In this document: piece by piece, positions 1-10,484 of the stretch
Layout of the letters: every line of letters starts with the position of its first letter
How positions within the stretch are numbered: position 1 is the first letter of the stretch
Assembly (NCBI GenBank): GCA_020081605.1
Contig: JAHREC010000062.1
Location: 1,984,001 to 2,048,000, forward strand
Length of the DNA stretch: 64,000 nt
From: Albifimbria verrucaria
Taxonomy: Eukaryota > Ascomycota > Sordariomycetes > Hypocreales > Stachybotryaceae
Direction of reading: 5' to 3'
Program-made: the position numbers and the translations under genes
The notes under the pieces: model-generated
What the model saw: the letters and a program-made list of their open reading frames with translations, nothing else
Databases searched by the model: none
Told to the model about the DNA's origin: nothing

Positions 1-670
1 GAATGGAATGCTTTCCGTGAACTGCCATACGCGTTCTTCGCACTCGGAGCGTTTCTGAACTTGTATGCGCTGTATTTTGGATTCTTCTATGTAAGCAGAG
101 AAACTTGCGACCATGATGGACAGTGCATGTGGATAGAGGTGGCTAACCAAAATCCAGATTAACGCCTATGCTCGCAACGTCATTGGCTTCTCGTCTGTCG
201 ATTCCGTAGTCCTGCTTCTCATCACGAATGCCATGGGAATTCCTATACGGCCCTTGGTAGGCTTTATAGCAGACCACTACCTTGGCCCAATCAACGTCTA
301 CATCATCGCCAGTGGTTTGCTCAGCGCGACTGTATTTGGCTGGATGGGCGTCAAGGATCGGACAGGCATGTACGTCTTCAGCGTTTTCTTCGGCATTGCC
401 AACGGTGCCAGTCAGGGTATGTTCATCGGATCACTGGCGAGTCTGACCAAGGACCCCCAGAAGATGGGCACCAGGTTCGGCATGGTTTGTACTATTTGCG
501 CATTTGCGACGCTAGCTGGACCGCCAACAGCTGGTGCCATCATTGATAGTTCGGGCGGATCGTATACATGGGCTCAGGTTTGGGGCGGTGCAGTCATTGC
601 CGGGGCAGTGACGGCGCTCACAGCGTGTCGTGTTGCTGCCACTGGATGGAAGTTGAAGGTTAAAATTTGA
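1..670 (+). CDS. MFS transporter, C-terminal part (monocarboxylate-permease-like)
   Basis: This is the 3' end of a membrane transporter whose start lies before the window. Exon 1-90 reads in frame from the first base. A 67-bp intron (91-157, GTAAGC...CCAG) separates it from exon 158-670, which ends in TGA. The translated part has alternating hydrophobic helices with short basic loops. The cytoplasmic-loop motif GIPIRPLVGFIADHYLGP and the late segment with SQGMFIGSLASLTKD followed by GTRFGM are typical of the fungal MCH/monocarboxylate-porter branch of the major facilitator superfamily, which are 12-helix plasma-membrane carriers. The substrate cannot be read from this part; relatives carry riboflavin, carboxylates or secondary metabolites. 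It converges on the kynurenine formamidase gene. Family is fairly certain; substrate is unknown. Confidence 0.8.
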
Positions 671-838
671 TACCACCATCTACACTTGTTTTAATATGTC
701 TTTGATACGACCAGTTCCCACATTCCTAATAGAAGATAGAGCGCAACTGCGAAGAGAGCCTCTCCATAGGTATTTCGATTGGTTCATCGTCTGGGTTGAT
801 GATTTGGACAACCCGAAGTGCTTTCAAGACACCCAGAA

Positions 839-1794
839 TCAAGACTGGTGTAGATGCGCAAGAGCCGTGATGATGAGGTTCGCAACTTCAGGACCCTTCT
901 GCCAGCAGACATCATGATCGCCTGTAAGATCTTTCTTGACGGTCACAACCACGCCATCGTGGTTCAGCTTAGCAATCATGGCATCGATCTCGGGCTCATC
1001 CACGAGCGTGTCATCCGGAGACCATGCAAGGATGTTGCAAACTCTGTTCGTCCACTTCTCCTTGAAGTTGCCAGTGTAGGTAGCGGGGAGGCCTTTTCCC
1101 ATACTGCGGCATCAGGTCCAAAGGCTGAGCTGACAAAGTCCTCATACGGACCACCAAATCTTTTGACGAGGGCCACTATGTCGTATATTCCGGAGATGGC
1201 AACAATTGCCGCTGGCAATGGCACCTCAGGTGCCTGCACACCAGCAAGGGCGTCCTGACCCATGAGGAGTTGATACGAAAGGGTGGCACCGGCAGAGTGC
1301 CCTACGAGTATGTAGTTGCTGGACATGTGGTAGTGCTCTTCGAGGAAAGCCAGCGCGGAGCGAATATCCTGGATATGGTCTGGATGCCTCGCCCCTGAAC
1401 TCGGAAGCCGGAGTGGTGGCCGGGTCCTGTGGGAACGAAGAATGAGGCGATAGCCTGTAGTCAATACTGACATAACCTCTTACGGTTGATTCTGAGACCT
1501 GCCCAGAGGAAATTAAGGACTTGATGGACGGCACGAAACCATCAAGCAACTTCCGGGGATCTCGCCAGGCACCCCGTGTATATAGCTTTGCAACCAAAGT
1601 CAGTAGAGAAGAACCAAGTTAAAGGAAATGACCCGGCGGTCTCAGAAAGGAGATCTTTACATGATCCAGTGACCGCTTTGCTTTTGTGAAGGCGAATCAT
1701 ATTCCCAGATGCCCAAGCGTTGGAGGTGGTGTTGGCCATACGAACGGCACGTGTAAGTTAGGCCAGGAACCTCGGTGTCTGCAAGGCCCGACAT
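839..1794 (-). CDS. BNA7: Kynurenine formamidase (frame broken at three G/C runs)
   Basis: Alpha/beta-hydrolase that converts N-formylkynurenine to kynurenine in tryptophan breakdown and de novo NAD synthesis. Start is ATG at 1794 (MSGLADTEVPG). An intron lies at 1660-1586 and restores WIIYIHG across the junction. Visible motifs are YIHG/GAWRDP (oxyanion HGG region), YRLSPH, the nucleophile elbow GHSAG, AWSPDD (acid) and a late GDHDVCW (histidine). The frame breaks three times: in C4 at 1572-1575, which splits the HGGAW motif, in C4 at 1392-1395 (FRG/ARHPDH), and in G4 at 1085-1088 (EKASP/ATYTG). On either side the protein matches the family without loss of residues, so single-base run-length errors are more likely than decay. 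If the breaks are real, this is a dead gene. Confidence 0.8.
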
Positions 1795-4735
1795 GTTGCA
1801 CTGTATGTTAACAAACGGGTCGGACAATAGTCTCGAAGTGGCACTACCGTATATGCTGGGAAAGAAGGGATGACTTAGTGGGCGCGAGGAGCAAAGTTGG
1901 TTGAAGCGCAAATTATCCTCCGCTCTCCACCTTAACGTGGAAAGGCGGGGAGGCGCTTTTCTTCGGCGCCATGTGGAATTAGAAAGAATGAGCTACGGCC
2001 CGCACACCATTTCTAAATACCGAAGCTATCACTCAAGCGACTGCTGGCAATACCATCACGCAAACATTCTGTTCATGATTGACACCTGACCTTGTCCAGA
2101 GACACTTGGCCAGAGACATTCGGCTTTAGTTCGGAGGATGGTGAACTGAGGTGCTCATGCGCTTGCGTAATTTCTACCCATAGTCCTTTACCTTTACAGG
2201 GCTGTGCCAGTGTTCTCGGTCACGACTCATGCATCGGATTAGTTTGATTGGCCCTTGAAACTGTTTGAGCAAAGGCTAGGATATTGTAGGATGGTGAGCC
2301 GACGCGTCCCACCCCGGTGATTTTAGCTGGCCTTTGCGACATGCTGCTGCGCAGGAACTGGTGGTGCAAAGCAAAGCAAAGTAACGCAAAGCAAAGCAGG
2401 CAATAGAGGCTGGCTTCGGACATTGCCCGGTCGCAGAACGAAACAAAAGACCATGAGCCGCAAGAAAGCACCGTCGGGTCATTGAATCTCAAGCAGCTTG
2501 GGACGTTTTGTTCGCGCAAGCGGTGGCACAGACGGACGGACGGACTTGTTTCTGGACGCTCGTTCTGTGCATCTGTGTGTGTTTTCCGTGCGCGACAACC
2601 GCAGTACCATGGCATGCCCTACCCTCCAGCAGCAGGACTGGACCCAGTTTGGTGATCCATGATCCGCAGCCAAGCAGGAGTAAGATCGCGGTAGCAGGGT
2701 TGGGCTTCCGCGCCAGCTGGAGCCGAAGAGATGGGAGCCACCCCTGCTCGGGTTCCAGGAGCTGGCTGCAAGACCAGCCAGAACTGCTTGGTAACCTGGT
2801 TGTCATCAATCAATATTGGCGCACTGGGTGAGTTGTTATTGGACGCGAGGCCTCAATGCCCGATAGGTCCCCGCGGCATGCACCAACGGCAAGTACGGTG
2901 GTATTGATTAGGTTGTCTTTGCCAACGCTGGGCAATTTTGTGATTCGGAAGAAAAGAGATTGCAATTAATTTAGACCTGCTGGAACGAGCGATCTTTGAT
3001 ATTAGGTGCTTAGGTACAAGACCGGTAGTGCCCGAACTGTCCGTAGGTACGTGGGTACGTGGTTACGTACCTAGCAGGTTAGTAGGTAAGGTAAGGTAAG
3101 TACCACATTAGTGTAATTGTGTGAGTGTCAAGAGTGTGTATTAGCAGTAACAAGTGTTACGGCAGGTACGGAGTACTGTACGAAGGAAGGTGCTGCCGGA
3201 TCCCAAAACACCGATGCGTTCAAAGGTGGAAATGGAAGTGGAGGAAACAGGGCCCTTCGGGTGCCTGGCTTAGTGGTGCCTACCTTAACTTTAGTAAGGC
3301 TTTTTGACGCTGGCAAGTACAGCCATGATCCCACTAGCTCCTTTCATCCTCCTACTGGACGCAACCCCATTTTCAACAACACGGGCGGCATCATCTGCAG
3401 GAATCCTGTCTGAGAAAGTCGAAGCTTACGATTTAAACTCGGGCGTATTTTCTCCGAACCTCGCTTGCGAGACGAATCCATTTTTCTCTCTCTCTTTTCT
3501 CGCTAATATCAGCAGAGGCGTGTGGTCGGTCGGCGCCGGTGACGGGGTCGGATGCTGGACCTGCATACCATCACCAACCATCACATCAGCTGCGTGCATT
3601 CACAGGGTACTGTAAGAAAAAAAAACAATTTTGCTGTTCTTCCAAGAACTTGCCTAGAGTCCTGCCACTACAGCTCTTGACAGCAACAGCGACTTGCGGC
3701 TCAGTTTTGCGTCGTCCCTTTGGCTAGCCTCCCTCAATTCGTTCCTGGTGGCACAAAAACCGCGCCAAGGGGCATGGGCGTTTCACAACCATCGCTGCGG
3801 CGTGAGCAGGCTCAATATGCGACAGTCTCAATCCTTTTCCCCTGGAGCTGGAGGCGGAGTTCTAGTCGTGTTTCCGGAAAGGACGTGGCCCGAATCTGCA
3901 TCGGCCTTGCTTCCTAGCCCGGGAACCCTTGCCATCGCTCAAGCCTGGCTGCTATCGCGTCTCCACAGCATCGGAGCCGGCTCTCTGTAGAGCAGACGAC
4001 GCATTCCGCAATTCGTGTAGACGTACAGTGCAGACGACACGGGTATACCGCCACGCTGAAAAGCATGCCCCTGGAGCATGCGCGACCCATGGTGGGTGAG
4101 TTGGTTTACGGACATGCGACTCTGTCCAATAATGACCAATGGCCTCGTGTACCCGACCTGCCGTCTACCAGAATCGAATGATCCGGGGCCCTTGGTTACA
4201 ACCCAGTCTCCGATCCACCCACGTACCAACAGCAGCTCCCGTCATGCGGCCGGGGTCTGGCTTACTGCGTGCCTGCAGTCGGAGCTCTCGACTCGGTTAA
4301 GCTTGCCCATGCATCACTCGGTTCACCTTACCGTGGGACCACCCTCACCACGATCGGCTAAAAGGGTTGCTCTGAAGCACGTACCAGGGTGGGTGGGTTG
4401 ATGGTAGTGCAAGGAAACCCAAACACCGTGTCAGCCGTTCCCCATCCCATCTCTGATTCACACGAGCATTGTGTTTGTATCCTGGCACCGTCTGGCACTA
4501 AGTCATGCTATGCTCATTCCCACCAAGTCCCGGCCGTTCGGGTGGCTTGAAACACACTCCATTGGCGGCCTTTGAAATCAAAACCCTTTAACGTTGCATT
4601 GCCCGTCGGATCTTTGCTTCTTTCTTTCTTCCTCTTGCTGCCCTCCTTCCAAACCCCTGCCTTCTGCCCCAGCTCCGCGCGTCTAGAGGTCGATCTTCGC
4701 TGCTCGGTTGAGCACCAGCACCATCGAAGAATGCC
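1795..4735. promoter_or_regulatory. Long intergenic region between kynurenine formamidase and rhodopsin-like gene
   Basis: No convincing gene is visible; open frames are short and overlap on both strands without conserved motifs. Recognisable content: an AAAGC pentanucleotide tract at about 2365-2399, a GTAC/TAGGTA/GGTAAG-rich patch at 3040-3105, an A-run near 3618, and a pyrimidine-rich stretch at 4610-4660 just ahead of the ATG at 4736, typical of fungal promoters and 5' leaders. Confidence 0.5.
2365..2399. repeat. AAAGC pentanucleotide microsatellite
   Basis: GCAAA units are repeated, interrupted once by GTAAC, in intergenic DNA. No function is implied. Confidence 0.7.
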
Positions 4736-6264
4736 ATGGCGACTCAAGACTTCGATCTCAACGAGTACAATGGAGCCGCTCTGGTTAATACTGCTGCCGC
4801 CCTGCTAGTAATAACATGGATTTCTGTTGGGCTGCGAATATTTACGAGAGTGGTTTTGATCAAGAACTTCCAGCGGGATGACTGGTTCATGCTCGCTGGA
4901 CAGGTTAGTCGCGTCGCTTATAGAAGACATCAGCAACGGCACTCTGACCTACTTGCAGCTTGTTTTCACTGTCTCTTGCGCGTTCATATTGGCTGGTGTA
5001 AAAGCTGGTATGGGCCATCATAACGATGCCATAAAAAGGATGACATGAAAGTCGCCGCGCTGATGGTGAGCCGGGCCTTGACGAGGATGCCACACCTTAC
5101 TCGAACACATCCACTGACATATACTAGTGGCAAGCTCTTGCGACGGCGACTTACATTTTCGACATGATGCTCATCAAGCTGAGCATTGGACTCTTCTTGT
5201 TACGATTCTCGGTTCAACGAGTTTACTTCTATATCATTACCATCAGTCTTGCTATAATAACAATCTGGAGCTTGGTGTTGTTCTTTTGGAACCTGTTCCA
5301 ATGCAACCCGGTTCAGAAACAATGGGACTACAGGATACTTGGAGGCAGCTGCGTGACACCAGACCAGGTCGTGCAGGCTGCATATGCCATCAGCATAATG
5401 ACTATCCTTTCCGATTGGCTCTACGTGAGTATGAAGTCCGTTTGTATAAGCGACAACACTGACAGGCTCTAGGCTCTCCTCCCAATCCCAATGGTCTGGA
5501 AGGTCAACATGACGAAACAGGCAAAGGCCACAGTTATAGTCATCCTAGGCCTCGGTGTCTTGTATGGATACTAGCTCCTCGTTGCAAAATTTCAGTTTGC
5601 TAACGTGACTACAGTGCTAGTATTGCTACTCTTATTAGGCTCCGCTTTCTCGCAGACCTCGAAAACCTGGATGACATTTTATGTAGGTCTACAGATATAT
5701 ACACTTGTATACATCAAGCTGACCAGGAGCAGTTGCCGGAACCGATGCCATGGTTTGGACACTTATTGAGCCAGGAGTAGCTATCAGCGCCGCTAGCTTG
5801 GCCACCATCCGGCCTCTTCTTCGTCTCCTCAAGGTACCCGGATTCAGCACGGCGAATAATACCTACGGGTCTGGTCGTTCCGCGCCTGTACGATCCCGCA
5901 GCAAGCCAGGTCCATCTATGCCTGGGTATGGACCAAACGACATGAGTTTGGTGGAAGTGCATCGGGACTTAGGTTCTGGGAAAACATACGCAACAGGCGA
6001 AGCACGCCCTATTACAGAAGAGGATACCAAGGCGTTGAATCTTCCACCAGGAATAGCGCCAAAGCCCTCAACGACTCGAAAAGCGAGGTGTACGTTATCG
6101 AGGGCCACGGCCCCCGTTCTCCATGGAGCGATCAAGGACCACACTCTGCCAACAGATCGTTAGAGCAGATACACGACCTCGAGGCTCAAAGCCAGGAGAA
6201 TCCGACTATGGGGCTTGGAGTATATGGCCACGGAGCAAGCGGCCAGCCAGGGCGAGCTCTTTGA
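4736..6264 (+). CDS. Fungal rhodopsin-domain integral membrane protein (PTH11/SAT4-like)
   Basis: Seven-helix membrane protein of the large fungal rhodopsin-domain family. The start at 4736 follows a CT-rich leader. The N terminus has a hydrophobic helix, then VGLRIFTRVVLIKNFQRDDWFMLAG, the family's R-x-x-x-DDW signature. Later come KLSIGLFLLRFSV, LFFWNLFQCNPVQKQWD with a conserved Cys/Trp region, and EPGVAISAASLATIRPLLR at the last helix, followed by a polar cytoplasmic tail. Introns lie near 4903-4958, 5073-5128, 5427-5471, 5560-5613 and 5683-5730. Two frame breaks fall in A5 (5033-5037) and A4 (6079-6082). The tail may end at 6264 or, with another indel, near 6351. Relatives include orphan receptors and membrane proteins of secondary-metabolite loci; ligand unknown. 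Confidence 0.8.
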
Positions 6265-6841
6265 AAGCTCATTTTCGCGGACTTACAGCCCCTCGCTGTA
6301 CAGTATTATACCACTTCATTTTCATTTTTCTCAAGACGCCTAAAACAGATTAGGCTGGAGGGTTCACACCTTTTCGGTATTTTTGCTTTTTGGAGTCTGG
6401 CTCTAAACTGGGGAAGCGGATTAAATGATACCACGATGACACATGGGATGAAATACTGGGAAGGATTCCCAGCGCACGGATGGCTTGGCTGGTTAGGCGC
6501 ATTATGAGAACTAAAAGCTTGGCTTCGAATCGGCGGCTTAGCCATTAGTATAGCATAACTTATATAGGAGACGTTGGTGAAATGGGACTTGGCCCTTCAG
6601 AGCGGCTCCTAGTGCTTAGCCAATTAGCTAACTCGCATTGATGTCAACATCCCCAACTGTTTTGCACTAAATGGTCACGCCGTAAGGGGTATCATCATTA
6701 TTCATTCGTCTATGAAAGTGTCCTGGCCGTAGGGATGCCCTCGCGGCGTCCGGGGAGGGAGATATCTAGTCCTCTACATGATAGCTAACTCTAGCAGTAT
6801 AGTGACCCCTCACTACACTTGGAGCTTGTTTGCGTCTTTGT
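6265..6841. other. Intergenic, convergent 3' flanks
   Basis: Lies between the 3' ends of the rhodopsin-like and RPC53 genes. It is somewhat AT-rich and I see no gene, RNA or repeat in it. Confidence 0.5.
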
Positions 6842-8534
6842 TCACGCTTGCGCAACCGGCCCTGGCCCGACTTCGAGCTCGGCCGGGTCAACTTCCCACT
6901 CCTCCTCCTCACCCCATATGGGCGCAAGGAGGAAGCGCCCCATGACCTTGCCCATGCCCACACTCTCGCCGCCGACGACGCCCGCCTGAGGCTTCTCGTC
7001 GTTCTGCTCGACGATGACGGCGGTGGTGAGGAAGTTCATGCCGGCGGCCGGGTTCATCTCAAGGGTGCGACCGCCCCAGTCGAGCTCGACGCGGCCAGAC
7101 TTGCGCACCACAAGCTTGCCGACCATGCCGCCCTTGTTCAGCAGATCGGACATGAAGCCGTGCGTGTTTTCTAGCTCTTCGCGTTCTGGGTCCGCGTCCT
7201 CTGCGGGGCCCTCTTCAGTCAGGTCGACGGGCGAGGCGTCGTTGGCGCTTGCTATGGTGTCGAGGATGTTCTCCTGATCTGGTTCCGGCTTGACCTTGGT
7301 AGCCGGCTGTGGGAGTGGCGCCATGTTTGAGTGGTGGCAGGACGGGCGGGAGTGGAAGAGATACAGACGTCCGTCCTTGTTGGCGGGTCCTTCCGTCTTT
7401 GTGTCTCCCTCTTCTTGGATGGAGACGGCGCCCAATTCATTGGCAAGGAGATTGAGATCTGACTGAATCATTTGCTCCTCAGTGTCCTGAGAAAGTGGCT
7501 TCTTCTTCTTAACTTCGGCAGCCGGCTTGGTCTCCGCTTCATCTCCTGGCGGCTTGACGTCAATATCCATGGCGGTGAGGTCCTCTGTTCCAGGCTCTTT
7601 CTTGACGAGAACAGGCTGCTTCGTATCGGTCTCCCATACACCTTCCTCGGGTTGAGGCATAGGTGGCTGATCACCAGGGCCTTCGCCGTCCACCCAAAGG
7701 CTCTCTTCTTCGCCGGTGGCATTTTCTGCAGCCTCCAGCTCTGCCGTGGTGGCAACCACCACCTCCTCTTCCTTGTGTTCTTTTCGGTAGATACCCATCG
7801 GTAGGATGCTCGCGGTCCTGGAGCCCAGGGCGGTCATCATGGCCTCGTCCTCGCTGTCGAATTCTTCGTCAGGGGTGTTGGCGTGAAGCCTGTCCGCGTT
7901 GATTCTTGGTTCTCTGAAGCGACCGCCTTCGACCTCGTTGAAGCCTCTCGAACCGTCGGACTTCGCACCTCCCCTAGAGTAAGAGCCTGAACCGCCGAAA
8001 CCGCCACCACCTCCGCCAAGAGGTCTTGCACCAAATTTGCCGCCTGTCGCATCACGTCAGTAAGAAAAGAGATGTAGACTCATAACATGTAAACGCACCT
8101 GATGCGCCAAACCCAGCCGAGAAAGGACCACTAGCAGAGGTAATTGGACGTCCAAAGCCGCCTCGGCTACCCATCGCGTCACCTCGGCTACGCTTGCTTC
8201 GGAATCTTGAGCGTCCCTGAGCGCGACGCTCGGCTGCAATTCTCTCCCGGGCCTTCTCCTCCTCCTGGCGTGCCATGCTCTCTCGCTCGGCCTCATCTCG
8301 TCGCACATTCTTGGGGCGAAAACGTCCTGTCGTAGGGGCGGCTCGAGATGCCCTGGCGGTGGCTCCACGACGCAGGCCTACGCTTCCACGGGCTGCGACG
8401 GAGGGAGCGGGAGTCTCCGATGCGCGGTCGGCAGGCCCGGCTGCCGCGGGCTCATTTGCATCGGTCGAAGCGCGTTCGCCAGCAGCCGCATCACCCCTCC
8501 GGGTTCCTCGCCCGACCGTCCTACCGCGAACCAT
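6842..8534 (-). CDS. RPC53: DNA-directed RNA polymerase III subunit Rpc53 (RPC4)
   Basis: Subunit of RNA polymerase III, which makes tRNA, 5S rRNA and other small RNAs; Rpc53 works with Rpc37 in termination and reinitiation. Start is ATG at 8534. One intron lies at 8098-8044, joined as GGC GGC AAA. The N-terminal third is basic and disordered (RGRTVGRGTRRGD, RRDEAERESMARQEEEKARERIAAERRAQGR-like charged helix), followed by a glycine-rich stretch. The middle is acidic with repeated V-K-x-E-P short motifs, possible sumoylation sites. The C-terminal ~120 residues form the Rpc4 domain (GKLVVRKSGRVELDWGG, the NFLTTAVIV strand, MGRFLLAPIW). No frame break is needed. The product is about 545 residues, within the range for filamentous fungi. 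Confidence 0.88.
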
Positions 8535-9057
8535 TGTGTCTATTGTTTGTCGATTCGATTCTGAAGCATCGAAACCAACAATGGGTGAAGTAGGAAGATG
8601 CGGGTGGTTTCAAATGTCTGGCGTCGAAGCTACAGAAAAATTATGACCTGTGACAACAGAAAGGTGGGGACTGAGACATATTGCCGCCTTGGCAGCTTCA
8701 CCGCCCACCCCACCTAAAGCCATGGATTCCTGCCCCTCCATCATGGCGCTGGCTCCTGCCAGCCTCCTTGTCAGTCGGTCGTTAGCGCTTCAAGCTTGAA
8801 CTGAACTGTAGAGGGTTCATCTTATTGAAATGAAGCCATGAGTGGCATGTGCAGACTTGTGTCTTGTAATATTGTCTATATAAACTCCTTTATTGGATCC
8901 TCTAGGCCGCAATCTAAACTCCTCTAGCCGACTTATACGTAGATGACAGGTCCAAGTGAACCAACTACACCAGCACCATGTACCAACTCCTGGTCTTATC
9001 GAACTGCTACTATGCTTGAAACCCCATGTTGCTGAGCTGGCATGAATAGGTCAAGTC
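8535..9057. promoter_or_regulatory. Promoter side of RPC53 and 3' flank of ureD
   Basis: Upstream of the RPC53 start and downstream of the ureD stop, both on the minus strand. It contains only short frames and no recognisable element beyond ordinary leader sequence. Confidence 0.4.
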
Positions 9058-10040
9058 TTACTGGACACACATCAATGCCTGATTGCCAAAGCATGCGCTG
9101 ATGGTGCCCTCTCGTAGAAGCATAGAACCAATCCATTCTCTAGCAGCTTCCACGGCTGGCGCACCAAACTTGACAACGACACACCCTCTTACATGTGCAG
9201 CGGACCATAAAATGCCACACTGCTTCTCCTTGCCGATCCTGTCCGAGCGCCACCGCTCAGCTTCTGTCTTGTTGTCGTCCTCTTCCCGAGCATCATGGGA
9301 CCGGAAGTCACGAGCGCCTAGCCGAGGCAAGTTGGCAAACTCGGTCATGAAAAACTCCCTAGAGCCTTCAACAGAGGTCCCCGGAGGATAAGGGTTCCAA
9401 AGATCGCCAATTTGTGCATCGTATCTGGGAGCGGCAGCCCATAAGACCGGGCGTCGTCCCGCGACAGGATGACAGTATCCCTTACAAGAAGACGATCGCT
9501 CCCAGAGTCTGAGTCGGCGCATTGCCAAACTTCATTGCGTCCTGTCCATTTGACAAAGCTCCAGTTCTCTCCCTTGCAGACCGCCCCTCCGTCACCCAAT
9601 CGAGGAAGCAGAGGGATCCCTGCGCAGCCATCTTGAAGACCTGTGTCTGTATGTATACACTGTCTTCGAATGGTTGAACCGGGTCTGGTAGAAGGCAGAG
9701 TGACGCGCCATCGTCAACATGGACATCTAGAGTTTGCCGTGTCACGACATCTGCGGATGGCGATTTAAAGATCTTGGTATGCCCTTGAGTGACAAGGCTA
9801 AGACGTGCTCCTTGGCGCACATGGATGGAGATGTTGACAATGTCACCTGCTACCAGACCACCGCCATATGACAATAAGAAAACGAGAACGCCCTTCTCGT
9901 TTACCGAGGAGATGGTGAAATTAGTTTGAGGGATATTGGTATGTGATGGTCTCAAGGCCACTACCGCCAGCTGGGAGAGGAGCCGCGACGATGCGGCCGC
10001 CACCTGCGGCCGATGACGACTTCGGAAACGGAGATTGCAT
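9058..10040 (-). CDS. ureD: Urease accessory protein UreD
   Basis: Chaperone that helps load nickel into urease; in fungi it acts with UreF and UreG. I chose ATG 10040 because its frame gives the family-like N terminus MQSPFPKSSSAAGGG...ETITYQYP, whereas the longer frame from 10051 does not. The core shows VFLLSYGGGLVAGD, LVTQGHTKIFKSP, LPDPVQPFEDSVY, CFLDWVTEG and GENWSF, all characteristic of UreD. The C terminus includes a FMTEFANLPRLG helix. To read through, the frame must change at four places: near 9930 (CCC run), near 9898, C4 at 9584-9587 and A5 at 9350-9354 (T5 on the coding strand). All are consistent with one missing base. It shares a ~440 bp promoter region with the SCC3 gene. Identity is clear; exact junctions are approximate. 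Confidence 0.83.
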
Positions 10041-10484
10041 ACTCGAGTCATAACTGCGTGCAGTAAGGCCGCAAGTACTTAAGCCATTTTAAGAAAAAGG
10101 AGCCATGAATTCTATGTGAGTTTGGACCAGAAGCGTTGTAGGTGAAATGGCGTTTTGGGAGCTGAATTGAGAGGTCAGAAACCCATCGTCCTCCAAGTAG
10201 CGCCCCGCATTTTAGTTAGCAATGGTACTTCCACTATCGGCGGGCGATGATAGCAAGCTATGGTGCTCTGGTGCTTTGGTGCCGAAGTTCAACCAGGTGG
10301 AAGGAAAGCTCCTACAAGAAACCCCAGAAATACTTACAAGCTTGGACTGCCTACGTACGAACACACGCCGCCAACACCAACGCGCTCACGTCGCTAAAGC
10401 ACCAACCGCGTTGCATGGTTGGGAATTGCTCACCTCCGTTCCCACATCACAAATGCCACTTGTGTTGCTCATCCGCGACGAATA
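10041..10484. promoter_or_regulatory. Divergent promoter region ureD / SCC3
   Basis: Sits between the divergent starts at 10040 (minus) and 10485 (plus), so must hold both promoters. No specific operator was recognised. Confidence 0.5.
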
